A stretch of 64,000 nt of DNA from Roseibium polysiphoniae (GCF_014842925.1 NZ_JACYXJ010000004.1:248001-312000); one strand, 5' to 3'. Positions 26,395 through 35,836 are shown, numbered from the stretch's first letter. The notes: generated from the letters alone by a model not told the origin. Numbers and translations are program-made.

Positions 26395-27894
26395 ATGGCG
26401 GGTGCCATTCTGGCCATCGATCAGGGAACCACGTCCAGCCGTGCGATCGTGTTTGGCAGTGACTTTCAGCCGATCAGCGTCGGCCAGATGGAATTCAAGC
26501 AACATTTTCCGAAATCCGGATGGGTCGAGCATGACCCTGAGGACCTTTGGTCTACGACCGCCGCTGTGTGCCGCGAGGCATTGGAGCGTGCCCATGTGTC
26601 CGTCGCGGACATCGCGGCCATCGGCATCACCAACCAGCGGGAAACCGTTGTCATTTGGGACCGGAAGACAGGCAAGGCCGTTTACAACGCCATCGTCTGG
26701 CAGGATCGCCGGACGTCGGAGTTCTGTGCCAAGTTGCGCAAGGACGGCCATGAGGCGCTGTTCACCGAAAAAACGGGCCTCCTGCTCGATCCTTATTTTT
26801 CCGGGACGAAAGTTGCGTGGATCCTCGATCATGTCGAGGGCGTCCGCGAACGTGCAGAGCGCGGCGAATTGGCCTTCGGGACGGTCGACAGCTGGCTGAT
26901 CTGGCATCTTACTGGCGGCGAGCGTCATGTCACGGATGCGACCAATGCGTCCCGGACACTGCTCTTCAACATCCACGACAATGTTTGGGACGAAGACCTG
27001 TGCCGGTTGCTGGGCGTTCCCATGTCCATGTTGCCGGAGGTTTGCGATTGTGCCGATGATTTCGGCATGACCCGGGCGGATCTCTTCGGCAAGCCGCTGC
27101 CGATCCTGGGTGTCGCTGGTGATCAGCAAGCGGCGACCGTCGGTCAGGCATGCTTTGAGCCGGGCATGGTCAAGTCGACTTATGGCACCGGTTGCTTTGC
27201 CTTGATCAACACGGGCGACAGCCCGGTGACGTCACGCAATCGCCTCCTGACCACCATTGCCTATCGCCTGAACGGCAAACCGACCTATGCCCTGGAAGGG
27301 TCGATCTTCGTTGCCGGCGCGGCGGTTCAATGGTTGCGTGACGGCCTTGGCCTGATCTCCTCGGCGGAAGAGACGCAGGGGCTGGCGGAGAAGGCGGACC
27401 GGGAACAGCCGATTTACATGGTGCCGGCTTTTGTCGGCCTTGGTGCACCCCATTGGGACGCGGATGCGCGCGGTGCCATCTACGGGCTCACCCGCGCGAC
27501 CGGGCCGGCGGATTTTGCACGGGCCGCGCTTGAAAGCGTCGGCTATCAGACCTGTGATCTGATCGATGCCATGCAGGCTGACTGGAGCGCGCAAGGCGAG
27601 ACCGTGCTGCGCGTTGATGGCGGCATGACCGCCTCTGACTGGACCATGCAGTTCCTCGCCGACATTCTCGGCGCGCCGGTCGATCGGCCAAGTGTGGCCG
27701 AAACAACAGCGCTGGGAGCGGCCTGGCTGGCGGGATCACGCGCAAGTGTTTGGCCTGGGCAGGAGGAATTCTCCTCAAGGTGGCACCTGGACAGAAGATT
27801 TTCCCCGGTCATGGCGAAAAGTGAACGTGATCGTCTTCTTGCTGGCTGGCGCGACGCTGTCCGCCGTACGCGCTCGACCTCTTCGCAGGCGTGA
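26395..27894 (+). CDS. glpK: Glycerol kinase GlpK
   Basis: A 499-residue FGGY-family kinase that phosphorylates glycerol to glycerol-3-phosphate. Motifs include [14 protein letters not shown] at residues 6-19, [37 protein letters not shown] and the C-terminal GLGAPHWD and [17 protein letters not shown]. The length is the family norm. GGGAGAA lies before the ATG. The product is the substrate of GlpD encoded just upstream. Confidence 0.96.
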   Translation: MAGAILAIDQGTTSSRAIVFGSDFQPISVGQMEFKQHFPKSGWVEHDPEDLWSTTAAVCREALERAHVSVADIAAIGITNQRETVVIWDRKTGKAVYNAIVWQDRRTSEFCAKLRKDGHEALFTEKTGLLLDPYFSGTKVAWILDHVEGVRERAERGELAFGTVDSWLIWHLTGGERHVTDATNASRTLLFNIHDNVWDEDLCRLLGVPMSMLPEVCDCADDFGMTRADLFGKPLPILGVAGDQQAATVGQACFEPGMVKSTYGTGCFALINTGDSPVTSRNRLLTTIAYRLNGKPTYALEGSIFVAGAAVQWLRDGLGLISSAEETQGLAEKADREQPIYMVPAFVGLGAPHWDADARGAIYGLTRATGPADFARAALESVGYQTCDLIDAMQADWSAQGETVLRVDGGMTASDWTMQFLADILGAPVDRPSVAETTALGAAWLAGSRASVWPGQEEFSSRWHLDRRFSPVMAKSERDRLLAGWRDAVRRTRSTSSQA

Positions 27895-27958
27895 TGGCTC
27901 ACCGTCCCGTGCAGGTTGGTATAATGCCAATAAATACAATCGTTTAATTGTCAGTGGC

Positions 27959-27987
27959 GAACAGGTTTCCATAAGGGAAACCTGTTC
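27959..27987 (+). terminator. Hairpin after glpK
   Basis: A perfect 12-base inverted repeat, GAACAGGTTTCC and its complement, flanks a 5-base loop (ATAAG) 65 bases after the glpK stop. No T-tract follows, so it is either a weak terminator or an RNA-stabilising element. Confidence 0.55.
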
Positions 27988-28047
27988 TGCCTGAATAGGG
28001 TTCAGCGTAGTCTTTATTACGGCAGCAACCCTTACCTAGTAAAAATA

Positions 28048-28074
28048 TTTCGAAAACGCCCTTAAATTCGAAAT
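28048..28074 (+). promoter_or_regulatory. Paired TTCGAA palindromes upstream of dppA
   Basis: TTTCGAAA (28048-28055) and ATTCGAAAT (28066-28074) lie 18 bases apart, 120-146 bases before the dppA start, in an AT-rich leader. They could be an operator for the dpp operon. The 300 bases between glpK and dppA otherwise carry only the hairpin at 27959 and no reading frame. Confidence 0.3.
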
Positions 28075-28193
28075 TTTTCTGCTGTTGATTTTACTGAAAA
28101 AACGGCCTTAGTTTGCCCCGGTCCAAGACACCTCCAAGCCACATTTCATGATGGCAACGTGTCTGGATTCTTCATCAAGGGGAGAACAGTTTG

Positions 28194-29798
28194 ATGAAAA
28201 TGACGAAAGCCTTGAAGGCTACCCTACTCGGTGTCAGCCTTGCGACGATCGCGGCGACCGGTGTGTCCGCAAAGACACTGGTTTACTGCTCTGAAGGGTC
28301 ACCTGAAGGGTTTGATACCGCGCTTTACACCGCCGGCACGACCTTCGATGCCTCTTCCAAGCCGCTCTACAACCGTTTGGTTGAATTCAAGCGCGGCACA
28401 ACGGAAGTGCTGCCAGGTCTGGCTGAGAGCTGGGAAGTTTCCGAAGACGGTCTGGAATACACCTTCAACCTGCGCAAGGGCGTGAAGTTCCACACCACGA
28501 GCTTCTTTACACCGTCGCGCGATTTCAACGCCGATGACGTTGTCTTCTCCTTCGAGCGTCAGCTCAAGAAGGACCATGCCTGGAACCAGTACACTGCCGG
28601 TGCTGCATGGGAATATTTTGACGGCATGTCCATGCCGGACCTGATCAAGGAAATCGTCAAGGTTGATGATTACCAGGTCAAGTTCGTCCTGAACCGTCCG
28701 GAAGCGCCAATGCTGGCGAACCTGGCAATGGACTTCGCTTCTGTCCTGTCCGCGGAATACGCTGACAAGCTGGAAGCTGACGGCAAGATGGAAATGCTGA
28801 ACCAGGAGCCAGTCGGCACCGGTCCGTTCTCCTTCGTTGGCTACCAGAAAGATGCGGTCATCCGCTACAACGCTTTCGCCGACTATTGGGGTGGCAAGCA
28901 GCCGATCGACAACCTGATCTTCGCGATCACGCCGGATGCGGCGGTTCGTCTGCAGAAGCTGAAGGCTGGCGAATGTCACGTGATGCCTTACCCGGCTCCG
29001 GCTGACATTGCTGACATCCAGGCTGACGACAGCCTGACCATGATGGAACAGCAGGGCCTGAACGTCGGCTACCTTGCCTACAACACCAAGGTTGCTCCGT
29101 TCGACAACAAGAACGTCCGCAAGGCGCTGAACCACGCCATCAACAAGCAGGCGATCCTCGACGCGGTTTTCCAGGGCTCCGGCCAGGCTGCGAAGAACCC
29201 GATCCCGCCGACGATGTGGTCCTACAACGACGCCATCGAAGACGATGCCTACGATCCGGAACTGGCCAAGAAGATGCTGGCTGACGCCGGCGTTTCCGAC
29301 CTGTCCATGAAGATCTGGGCAATGCCTGTGCAGCGTCCGTACAACCCGAACGCCCGTCGTATGGCTGAAGTCATGCAGGCGGACTTTGCAAAGGTTGGCG
29401 TCGATGTCGAGATCGTTTCCTACGAATGGGGTGAGTACCTGTCCCGTTCGAAGGCTGAAGATCGTGACGGTGCCGTGCTTCTCGGCTGGACCGGTGACAA
29501 CGGCGACCCCGACAACTTCCTGGCCGTTCTTCTCGGCTGTGACGGCGTTGGCGGTTCCAACCGTGCCCAGTGGTGTAACGACGAGTTTCAAGCCCTGATC
29601 GAGAAGGCCAAGACGGTCTCCGACAAGGCAGAGCGCACCAAGCTCTACGAAGAGGCTCAGGTGGTCTTCAAGGAAGAAGCTCCCTGGGGCACCATTGCTC
29701 ACTCGGTTGTCTTCATGCCGATGTCTTCCAAGGTCACCGGCTACGTCATGGACCCGCTCGGTGGTCACTGGTTTGACGGTGTCGACATCGCCGAGTAA
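28194..29798 (+). CDS. dppA: Dipeptide ABC transporter periplasmic binding protein DppA
   Basis: A 534-residue family-5 solute-binding protein. The signal peptide ends at residue 25 (TGVSA). The mature protein starts KTLVYCSEGSPEGFDTALYT, and later PYNPNARRMAEVMQADFAKVGV and GWTGDNGDPDNFLAVLL, very close to E. coli DppA. It captures dipeptides, possibly also heme or 5-aminolevulinate as in other DppA proteins, for the permease encoded downstream. I use ATG 28194; a TTG one codon earlier is in frame. Codon use is strongly C-ending, in keeping with high expression. A hairpin separates it from dppB, which usually allows more of the binding protein than of the permease. Confidence 0.95.
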   Translation: MKMTKALKATLLGVSLATIAATGVSAKTLVYCSEGSPEGFDTALYTAGTTFDASSKPLYNRLVEFKRGTTEVLPGLAESWEVSEDGLEYTFNLRKGVKFHTTSFFTPSRDFNADDVVFSFERQLKKDHAWNQYTAGAAWEYFDGMSMPDLIKEIVKVDDYQVKFVLNRPEAPMLANLAMDFASVLSAEYADKLEADGKMEMLNQEPVGTGPFSFVGYQKDAVIRYNAFADYWGGKQPIDNLIFAITPDAAVRLQKLKAGECHVMPYPAPADIADIQADDSLTMMEQQGLNVGYLAYNTKVAPFDNKNVRKALNHAINKQAILDAVFQGSGQAAKNPIPPTMWSYNDAIEDDAYDPELAKKMLADAGVSDLSMKIWAMPVQRPYNPNARRMAEVMQADFAKVGVDVEIVSYEWGEYLSRSKAEDRDGAVLLGWTGDNGDPDNFLAVLLGCDGVGGSNRAQWCNDEFQALIEKAKTVSDKAERTKLYEEAQVVFKEEAPWGTIAHSVVFMPMSSKVTGYVMDPLGGHWFDGVDIAE

Positions 29799-29813
29799 AC
29801 CGGCTTGAAAATC

Positions 29814-29842
29814 AGGCGCCGGCGTGATCAACGCCGGCGCCT
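29814..29842 (+). terminator. Intercistronic hairpin between dppA and dppB
   Basis: The perfect arms AGGCGCCGGCG and CGCCGGCGCCT flank a 7-base loop and are followed by TTGTCT. It starts 15 bases after the dppA stop and precedes dppB within the same operon, as expected for partial termination or 3'-end protection of the dppA message. Confidence 0.7.
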
Positions 29843-29916
29843 TTGTCTATTCGACCGGCGGTCATCCTGCTGTTTCCCGGCAAGATCCGCTGGTTCGTCA
29901 TATCCGGACCCACGAT

Positions 29917-30924
29917 ATGTTTCGCTTCCTCTTCAGCCGCCTTGGCCTTCTGATTCCGACGTTCTTCGGGGTCACGCTGGTGGCTTTCAGCTTCATTCGG
30001 CTTCTGCCGGGCGATCCACTTGATCTTCTCGCCGGCGAGCGGGGGATTGACCCCGAACGCAAGGCGCAGCTGATGGCCCAGATGGGCTTCGACCGCCCGC
30101 TTTGGGAACAGTATCTCGACTACCTGCTCAACATTTTCCAGGGCGATCTCGGCACTTCCTTTGCCTCGAAGAAGCCCGTGCTGGACGAATTCCTGACGCT
30201 CTTTCCCGCAACGGCGGAACTGGCGCTCTGCGCGATCATCATTGCTGTTTGTCTTGGCATTCCGGCGGGTATCTTTGCTGCGGTCAAGCGCGGCTCGGTT
30301 GCCGACCAGGCGATCATGGGCACTGCCCTTGTCGGATATTCCATGCCGATCTTCTGGTGGGGCCTGCTGCTGATCATCCTGTTCTCGGGCATCCTGCAAT
30401 GGACCCCGGTGTCTGGACGTATTTCGCTCATGTTCTTTTTTCCGCAGGTGACCGGCTTCATGCTGATCGACAGCCTGCTGTCCGGTGAAAAGGGCGCTTT
30501 CCTGTCGGCGGTGCGTCACCTGATCCTGCCGTCCGTGGTTCTGGCGACAATCCCGCTGGCCGTGATTGCCCGCCAGACCCGGTCCGCGATGCTGGAGGTT
30601 CTTGGCGAAGACTATGTGCGCACGGCGCGCGCCAAGGGTCTGCCGCCTTTCCGCGTCATCGGCTTTCATGCGCTGCGCAATGCTTTGATCCCGGTGATCA
30701 CCACCATCGGCCTTCAGGTTGGCGTGCTTCTGGCTGGCGCGATCCTGACCGAGACGATCTTCTCCTGGCCGGGCATTGGCAAGTGGCTGGTCGACAGCAT
30801 TTCACGACGCGACTACTTCGTGGTTCAGGGCGGATTGCTGCTGATCGCGGGCATCATCATGCTGGTCAACCTGATCGTTGATCTGCTCTACGGCCTGATC
30901 AATCCGCGCATTCGGCACAATTGA
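29917..30924 (+). CDS. dppB: Dipeptide ABC transporter permease DppB
   Basis: A 335-residue inner-membrane permease with six membrane segments. The N-terminal FRFLFSRLGLLIPTFFGVTLVAF and the EAA loop segment RTARAKGLPPFRVIGFHALRN mark the DppB/OppB family. The ATG at 29917 gives the family N-terminus. dppC follows after 16 bases. Confidence 0.95.
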   Translation: MFRFLFSRLGLLIPTFFGVTLVAFSFIRLLPGDPLDLLAGERGIDPERKAQLMAQMGFDRPLWEQYLDYLLNIFQGDLGTSFASKKPVLDEFLTLFPATAELALCAIIIAVCLGIPAGIFAAVKRGSVADQAIMGTALVGYSMPIFWWGLLLIILFSGILQWTPVSGRISLMFFFPQVTGFMLIDSLLSGEKGAFLSAVRHLILPSVVLATIPLAVIARQTRSAMLEVLGEDYVRTARAKGLPPFRVIGFHALRNALIPVITTIGLQVGVLLAGAILTETIFSWPGIGKWLVDSISRRDYFVVQGGLLLIAGIIMLVNLIVDLLYGLINPRIRHN

Positions 30925-30940
30925 GCCGAGGGACGAGAAA

Positions 30941-31870
30941 ATGACAAAAAACGCCTCGGCCGCAGCGGCCACCCAAGACACGCTGGAACAGGAAAGCCGC
31001 AATGCCACCAAGGCGATGCTGCTCGAGTTCTGGTACTATTTTTCCCAAAACAAGGGCGCGGTTCTCGGCCTTGCCGTCTTCGTGCTGCTCGTTCTGGTCG
31101 CGCTCTTCGCGCCTCTCGTCGCACCGCATGATCCTGACGTCCAGTATCGCGACAGCTTCCTGGTTCCGCCTGTCTGGCTGGAGGGCGGCAAGGCTGCCTT
31201 TCTGCTGGGTACGGATGCGGTCGGACGCGACATCCTTTCGCGTCTGATCTTTGGCGCAAGGTTCTCGCTCTTCATCGGGATCGTCGTCGTGACGATCGCG
31301 CTGGTCGGGGGGATCGTCATCGGTCTCGTGGCCGGCTACATGCGCGGCTTCGTCGACACATTCATCATGCGCGTGATGGACATCATCCTCGCGTTTCCGT
31401 CCCTGCTTCTGGCGCTGGTTCTTGTTGCCATCCTCGGGCCGGGCCTGATGAATGCCATGATCGCCATCGCCATCGTGTTGCAGCCTCACTTCGTTCGCCT
31501 GACCCGCGCGGCGGTTCTGAGCGAAAGATCCCGCGACTATGTGGTTGCGGCCAAGGTTGCCGGCGCCGGTCATTTCCGGCTGATGTTCAAGACCATCTTG
31601 CCAAACTGCCTGGCTCCGCTGATCGTTCAGGCGACCCTGTCGTTCTCGAATGCGATCCTTGACGCGGCAGCGCTCGGCTTCCTCGGCATGGGCGCGCAGC
31701 CGCCAACGCCCGAGTGGGGCACGATGCTGGCCGAAGCACGTGAGTTCATCCTGCGGGCCTGGTGGGTCGTGACCTTCCCCGGTCTTGCCATCCTGATCAC
31801 CGTTCTGGCCATCAACCTGGTCGGCGATGGTCTGCGCGATGCGCTCGATCCCAAGCTGAAAAGGAGCTGA
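30941..31870 (+). CDS. dppC: Dipeptide ABC transporter permease DppC
   Basis: A 309-residue permease with an N-terminal helix (FWYYFSQNKGAVLGLAVFVLL) and the OppC-type core: LGTDAVGRDILSRLIFGAR, then the EAA loop VVAAKVAGAGHFRLMFKTILPN. It pairs with DppB to form the channel. GAGGGACGAG lies before the ATG. dppD starts 4 bases after its stop. Confidence 0.95.
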   Translation: MTKNASAAAATQDTLEQESRNATKAMLLEFWYYFSQNKGAVLGLAVFVLLVLVALFAPLVAPHDPDVQYRDSFLVPPVWLEGGKAAFLLGTDAVGRDILSRLIFGARFSLFIGIVVVTIALVGGIVIGLVAGYMRGFVDTFIMRVMDIILAFPSLLLALVLVAILGPGLMNAMIAIAIVLQPHFVRLTRAAVLSERSRDYVVAAKVAGAGHFRLMFKTILPNCLAPLIVQATLSFSNAILDAAALGFLGMGAQPPTPEWGTMLAEAREFILRAWWVVTFPGLAILITVLAINLVGDGLRDALDPKLKRS

Positions 31871-31874
31871 GCCC

Positions 31875-32711
31875 ATGCCGCTTCTTGAAATTCGCAACCT
31901 GAAGGTTGAGTTCGACACCGCGAAAGGCGCGTTCAAGGCGCTGGATGGGGTCGACTACACGGTCGATGCGGGCGAGGTGCTGTCCATTGTCGGCGAGTCC
32001 GGTTCGGGCAAGTCGGTGGCCATGCTCGCGGTGATGGGGCTCTTGCCAGACACGGCGACCATCACGGCAGACGTCATGGAGTTCGAGGGCGGGGACCTTC
32101 GGACCCTGTCTTCCAGGGAACGACGGAAGGTCATCGGCAAAGACATCTCGATGATCTTCCAGGAGCCGATCGCGAGCCTCAACCCGTGTTTCACCATCGG
32201 CTTCCAACTCGCCGAGACCTTGAAGATCCACACGGACCTGAGCGGCCCTGAGCGCAAGGCACGGGTGCTTGAGTTGATGCGTGCGGTCGGTATTCCGGAT
32301 CCGGAGGGCCGCGTCAGCGCCTTCCCGCACCAGATGTCCGGTGGCCAATGCCAGCGTGTCATGATCGCCATGGCCATTGCCTGTTCGCCAAAGCTTCTCA
32401 TTGCCGACGAGCCAACCACTGCGCTTGATGTGACGATCCAGAAGCAGATCCTGGATCTTCTGGTTCAATTGCAGCAGGAGAGCGGTATGGGACTGATCAT
32501 GATCACCCATGACATGGGTGTGGTCGCCGAGACGGCCGATCGGGTTATCGTTCAATACAAGGGTCGCAAAATGGAAGAGTCGGATGTGCTCTCCCTCTTC
32601 GAAAATCCGCAACATACCTACACAAAGGCGCTGCTCTCGGCTTTGCCGGAAAACGCCACGGGTGACCGGTTGCCGACTGTCAGTGATTTTGCCGAAGCGG
32701 GAGGTTTCTGA
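31875..32711 (+). CDS. dppD: Dipeptide ABC transporter ATP-binding protein DppD (short form)
   Basis: A 278-residue ATPase: Walker A GESGSGKSVAM, Q-loop FQEPIASLNP, signature MSGGQCQRVMIA, Walker B LLIADEPTTALD and H-loop ITHDMGV. Typical DppD/OppD proteins run to about 325 residues, with a cysteine-rich C-terminal extension. Here the protein ends shortly after YTKALLSALPEN and has no such extension. Its last base is the first base of the dppF start (TGATG). Confidence 0.93.
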   Translation: MPLLEIRNLKVEFDTAKGAFKALDGVDYTVDAGEVLSIVGESGSGKSVAMLAVMGLLPDTATITADVMEFEGGDLRTLSSRERRKVIGKDISMIFQEPIASLNPCFTIGFQLAETLKIHTDLSGPERKARVLELMRAVGIPDPEGRVSAFPHQMSGGQCQRVMIAMAIACSPKLLIADEPTTALDVTIQKQILDLLVQLQQESGMGLIMITHDMGVVAETADRVIVQYKGRKMEESDVLSLFENPQHTYTKALLSALPENATGDRLPTVSDFAEAGGF

Positions 32712-33541
32712 TGAGCGACGATGCCATCTTGAAGGTTCGTGATCTCTACCGGACCTATGACATTTCCGGCGGCCTGTTCAAGAAGGCCAGTCAGCTGACC
32801 GCGGTCAAAGGTGTCAGCTTCGACGTGGAGCGCGGCTCGACTCTTGCTGTTGTTGGCGAGAGTGGCTGCGGCAAGTCCACGCTTGCCCGCATGCTGACCA
32901 TGATCGACGCACAGACCTCCGGATCCATCGAGGTCGACGGCCTGCCGATTGATATCTCGAAGACGGGCATTTCCAAGGATATGCGCCAGAAGGTGCAGAT
33001 CGTCTTCCAGAACCCCTACGGGTCGCTCAATCCACGCCAGAAAATCGGTCACGTACTTGAAGAGCCCCTGCTGCTCAATACGGACATGAGTGCGGCCGAG
33101 CGCCGGGACATGGCCCTGGCCATGCTGGAGAAGGTCGGGTTGCAGCCGGAGCACTATGGCCGCTATCCGCACATGTTCTCCGGCGGTCAGCGCCAGCGTG
33201 TTGCCATTGCCCGGGCTATCATGCTCAAGCCCAAACTGCTGGTGCTTGACGAGCCGGTATCGGCGCTGGACCTCTCCGTCCAGGCACAGATCCTGAACCT
33301 TTTGAAGGACCTTCAGGACGAGATGGGCCTGACCTATGTGTTCATCAGTCATGACCTGTCGGTCGTCCGCTATCTCGCGGACAAGGTGATGGTGATGTAT
33401 TTCGGCGAGGTCGTGGAATACGGCACCCGGGAGGCGGTTTTCGAGAACCCGCACCACGACTACACGAAGACACTGTTCGCGGCGACGCCCCAGGCGGATG
33501 TCGACAGCATTCGCAAGAGGCTGGCGGCAAAGGCTGCCTGA
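32711..33541 (+). CDS. dppF: Dipeptide ABC transporter ATP-binding protein DppF (short form)
   Basis: A 276-residue ATPase: Walker A GESGCGKSTLARM, FQNPYGSLNPRQKI, signature FSGGQRQRVAIA, Walker B LLVLDEPVSALD and H-loop ISHDLSV. As in the partner DppD, the usual C-terminal cysteine-containing extension is missing: the protein ends soon after YTKTLFAATPQ. It closes the dppABCDF operon, with a terminator 28 bases downstream. Confidence 0.93.
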   Translation: MSDDAILKVRDLYRTYDISGGLFKKASQLTAVKGVSFDVERGSTLAVVGESGCGKSTLARMLTMIDAQTSGSIEVDGLPIDISKTGISKDMRQKVQIVFQNPYGSLNPRQKIGHVLEEPLLLNTDMSAAERRDMALAMLEKVGLQPEHYGRYPHMFSGGQRQRVAIARAIMLKPKLLVLDEPVSALDLSVQAQILNLLKDLQDEMGLTYVFISHDLSVVRYLADKVMVMYFGEVVEYGTREAVFENPHHDYTKTLFAATPQADVDSIRKRLAAKAA

Positions 33542-33568
33542 CGTCGGAGTTTACAGGTTTGAATGTTT

Positions 33569-33600
33569 GAAAGCGCGGCTGGTCCGCGCTTTCTTGCTTT
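33569..33600 (+). terminator. Rho-independent terminator of the dpp operon
   Basis: The perfect arms GAAAGCGCGG and CCGCGCTTTC around a 5-base loop are followed by TTGCTTT. Confidence 0.88.
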
Positions 33601-33759
33601 GAGGCGCAGCCGCTGCGGAGTCGCTGGTCAATGACACATGCCAAAAATGCGTGTCTTTGTTGGTGTTTACCACTTTCATTTCCCGTTGGGTCAGCCTATC
33701 AATTTATGGCGCGGGCCTGGCCGGTCCTTTGGCAAAACCTGAGCGAAGAGTAGCGTCCA

Positions 33760-34374
33760 ATGAAACGAAGCCGATCGACCAGCCTGTTTCTTCTCCCGGC
33801 TCTTTTGGTGATGGCTCCGCTGCCTGCGATGGCTGAAGGCGCGGCATCCGAGGGCCAGACGGCGCCTTGGTGGACTGCGCCGGGAGAGACGGACACCACG
33901 GCTTTTTCCGCTCTCGTTCTCTTGTTTCTGCTGATATTCGGCGTCTTCCACCTCTATGCGCGCTTCGATCGCTTTGCGGAGAAGCACAACGAGGGGACGC
34001 CGCTTCAGACCACCGTTCCGACGCTTCTTATGGTCGCATTTGCCTATGAGATTTTCCCGCCCCTGAGCCATTTCAGCATTCTTCTGCCGCTCTCCCTCAT
34101 CGCAACCGCGCTTGCGCGCGATCTCATGCTCTGGTTCGAGCCGGTGAAGGAGCACACGCTCAAGGGCGAGATTGAAGGTGTCATGCTGGAGGAACTGCAG
34201 CGCGAACATATTGGCGAACATGACCGGTATGGGCAGCGGGTGCGTCCGTCATCGGAGGAAGTCACGCAGGCGCAGCCTGTGACGGTCGAGCCGGAGAGGG
34301 AGGTGAAAACGACACCGCCGCCTGGACCTCAGAAGCCAGTTTCACAATCCGGTGGAGTGACCGACAATGATTGA
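33760..34374 (+). CDS. Small membrane protein paired with a HlyD-type adaptor
   Basis: A 204-residue protein: N-terminal signal or anchor (residues 5-26), a membrane segment LVLLFLLIFGVFHLYARF, and two further hydrophobic stretches (VPTLLMVAFAYEIFPPL and SILLPLSLIATALARDL). A cytoplasmic tail rich in Glu, Pro and Val follows. I do not recognise a family with certainty. The pairing of a short membrane protein with a HlyD protein resembles the YiaW (DUF3302)/YiaV arrangement of E. coli, though similarity is only in layout. Its end overlaps the next gene by 8 bases, so the two are translated together. Confidence 0.72.
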   Translation: MKRSRSTSLFLLPALLVMAPLPAMAEGAASEGQTAPWWTAPGETDTTAFSALVLLFLLIFGVFHLYARFDRFAEKHNEGTPLQTTVPTLLMVAFAYEIFPPLSHFSILLPLSLIATALARDLMLWFEPVKEHTLKGEIEGVMLEELQREHIGEHDRYGQRVRPSSEEVTQAQPVTVEPEREVKTTPPPGPQKPVSQSGGVTDND

Positions 34375-35569
34375 GTTGACCGTTACCTCCATCCCGTTCG
34401 TCCTGCGGATCCTTTACCTGCGTTGGCGCGGTATGCCGATCACGCTTTACAACGTGCACATGGCGCTCTTCGCCTGGCTTGCGCTTGCCTTCGTGGTCTT
34501 CTTCACGGTCTTTTATTACTATCCGAAATCCTACACGGGCTTTGTCCCTTTCCGCACCGTGCCGGTTGTCAGTGAGAACGGCGGCACAGTGACCCGGATT
34601 GCGGTCGACAACGGAACGCGCGTGGAGCCGGGTCAGCTTCTCTTCACCGTCAGCGATGCGACGGAACAAGCGGCGGTCAGAACGGCCGAACTCAAGCTGG
34701 CCGAGATCGAAAAATCCTTCGATCTGGCTGAGGCGCAGGTCCGTTCCGCTCAGGCCTCTCTGGACCGGGAGAACGCGTCGCTCCGCCAGGCCATTGAAGT
34801 CTATAATGATCAGGAAGAACTGCGCCGGCGCGACTCTGCCGCCTACACCGCCACACGCTACGAGGCCGCTGTTGCGGACAAGGCGACTGGTGAGGCCAAG
34901 GTTGCACAGGCACAGGCCTTCCTTGATGAGGCAAACCTGCAGCTGCAGGAAGTTCTCCCCGCCCAGCGTGAAAGCGCCAATGCGGCCTTGGAGCAGGCAC
35001 AGGTCGAACTTGATAAGACCGTCGTGCGGTCGGAAGTCAGTGGCATGATTGATCAGCTGACCCTGCATGTCGGTGCGCGTGCGTCCCAAATCGCAACCAG
35101 CCCGGCGATGCTCATCATTCCCGACCGGGACGAGGCACATCCCAAGCGTGTCTTCGCCGGCTTCTCCCAGGTTGCCCGTTCGGTGCTTTATGTCGGCATG
35201 CCGGCCGAGGTGGCATGCGACACCAATTTCAACGTTGGCATGGTCGACGCGGTGCTGCCCGCGCGGATCCTTGCCATCCAGCCCGAGATTGCAGCAGGGC
35301 AGGTCACGGCCACGGGTCGATTGCTTGAGCCGTCACAGTTCTCAGCGCGGGGCGAGGTCGCCGTGCTCTTCGAGATGGTTTATCCGGAGCACAAGGAGCT
35401 TCTGGTCAACGGCAGTGGCTGTATCGTTCAGACCTATGATCGCAATCTGCCTCATGGCGTCTTCGGTCATATCCTGGGCGGGCTCGGGATCATCAAGGCC
35501 TGGGGCCTTCGGATCAAGGTCTGGATTGCCCTTGTGACCGGTGTTGGCCTTGCCGGCGGTGGTCACTAA
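34367..35569 (+). CDS. HlyD-family membrane fusion (periplasmic adaptor) protein
   Basis: A 400-residue protein. An N-terminal membrane anchor (LFAWLALAFVVFFTVFYYY, about residues 38-56) is followed by the biotinyl-lipoyl half-motif (VSENGGTVTRIAVDNGTRVEPGQLLFTV). A long alpha-helical hairpin (about residues 105-215) comes next, then the second lipoyl half with VRSEVSGMIDQLTL and a beta-barrel. A C-terminal hydrophobic segment (IKVWIALVTGVGLAGG) is unusual for the family. No exporter or outer-membrane factor gene lies beside it, so the substrate cannot be told. Confidence 0.86.
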   Translation: MIELTVTSIPFVLRILYLRWRGMPITLYNVHMALFAWLALAFVVFFTVFYYYPKSYTGFVPFRTVPVVSENGGTVTRIAVDNGTRVEPGQLLFTVSDATEQAAVRTAELKLAEIEKSFDLAEAQVRSAQASLDRENASLRQAIEVYNDQEELRRRDSAAYTATRYEAAVADKATGEAKVAQAQAFLDEANLQLQEVLPAQRESANAALEQAQVELDKTVVRSEVSGMIDQLTLHVGARASQIATSPAMLIIPDRDEAHPKRVFAGFSQVARSVLYVGMPAEVACDTNFNVGMVDAVLPARILAIQPEIAAGQVTATGRLLEPSQFSARGEVAVLFEMVYPEHKELLVNGSGCIVQTYDRNLPHGVFGHILGGLGIIKAWGLRIKVWIALVTGVGLAGGGH

Positions 35570-35594
35570 GGGCCGCCTCAAAGATCACTTCCAT

Positions 35595-35645
35595 TTGGGG
35601 TCTGCTCGCGAAAGCGACGCGTTTCTGAAACGCGGCAGCCCCCAA
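35595..35645 (+). terminator. Hairpin after the HlyD-family gene
   Basis: An inner stem CGCGTTT-CTG-AAACGCG (35618-35634) sits inside an outer TTGGGG/CCCCAA pairing (35595-35600 and 35640-35645). No T-tract follows. The rest of the 267-base gap before arsR holds only the arsR promoter. Confidence 0.4.
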
Positions 35646-35790
35646 TTGCGCTGAGGCTTGCCGACTGGTGAAGCCGCGCATTTTGTCTTCCTGAGAAACG
35701 TTTGGTGGTGGGGTCAAGGCCGTGGCCGACAGATCCCATTCTGCCTGATTTAATGCAGCTTAGCCTTTGACCCATATCGGCCGCCCACGG

Positions 35791-35834
35791 TTGGATTCCG
35801 GCTTGCAATCGTTTATATTTCGATTATTCTCGAA
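35791..35834 (+). promoter_or_regulatory. arsR promoter with overlapping ArsR-type operator
   Basis: A TTGGAT element at 35791-35796 and TATATT at 35814-35819 are 17 bases apart, a standard sigma-70 layout. The inverted repeat TTCGA-N6-TCGAA (35819-35834) overlaps the -10 end and the predicted start site near 35826, as in repressor-blocked ars promoters. The message would have a leader of only about 10 bases, and no Shine-Dalgarno precedes the arsR ATG at 35837. Confidence 0.6.
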
Positions 35835-35836
35835 CT

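Noticed and set aside
28299-29831. 510-codon frame opposite dppA
   Set aside because: An antisense shadow caused by the strong codon bias of dppA; no domain is recognisable.
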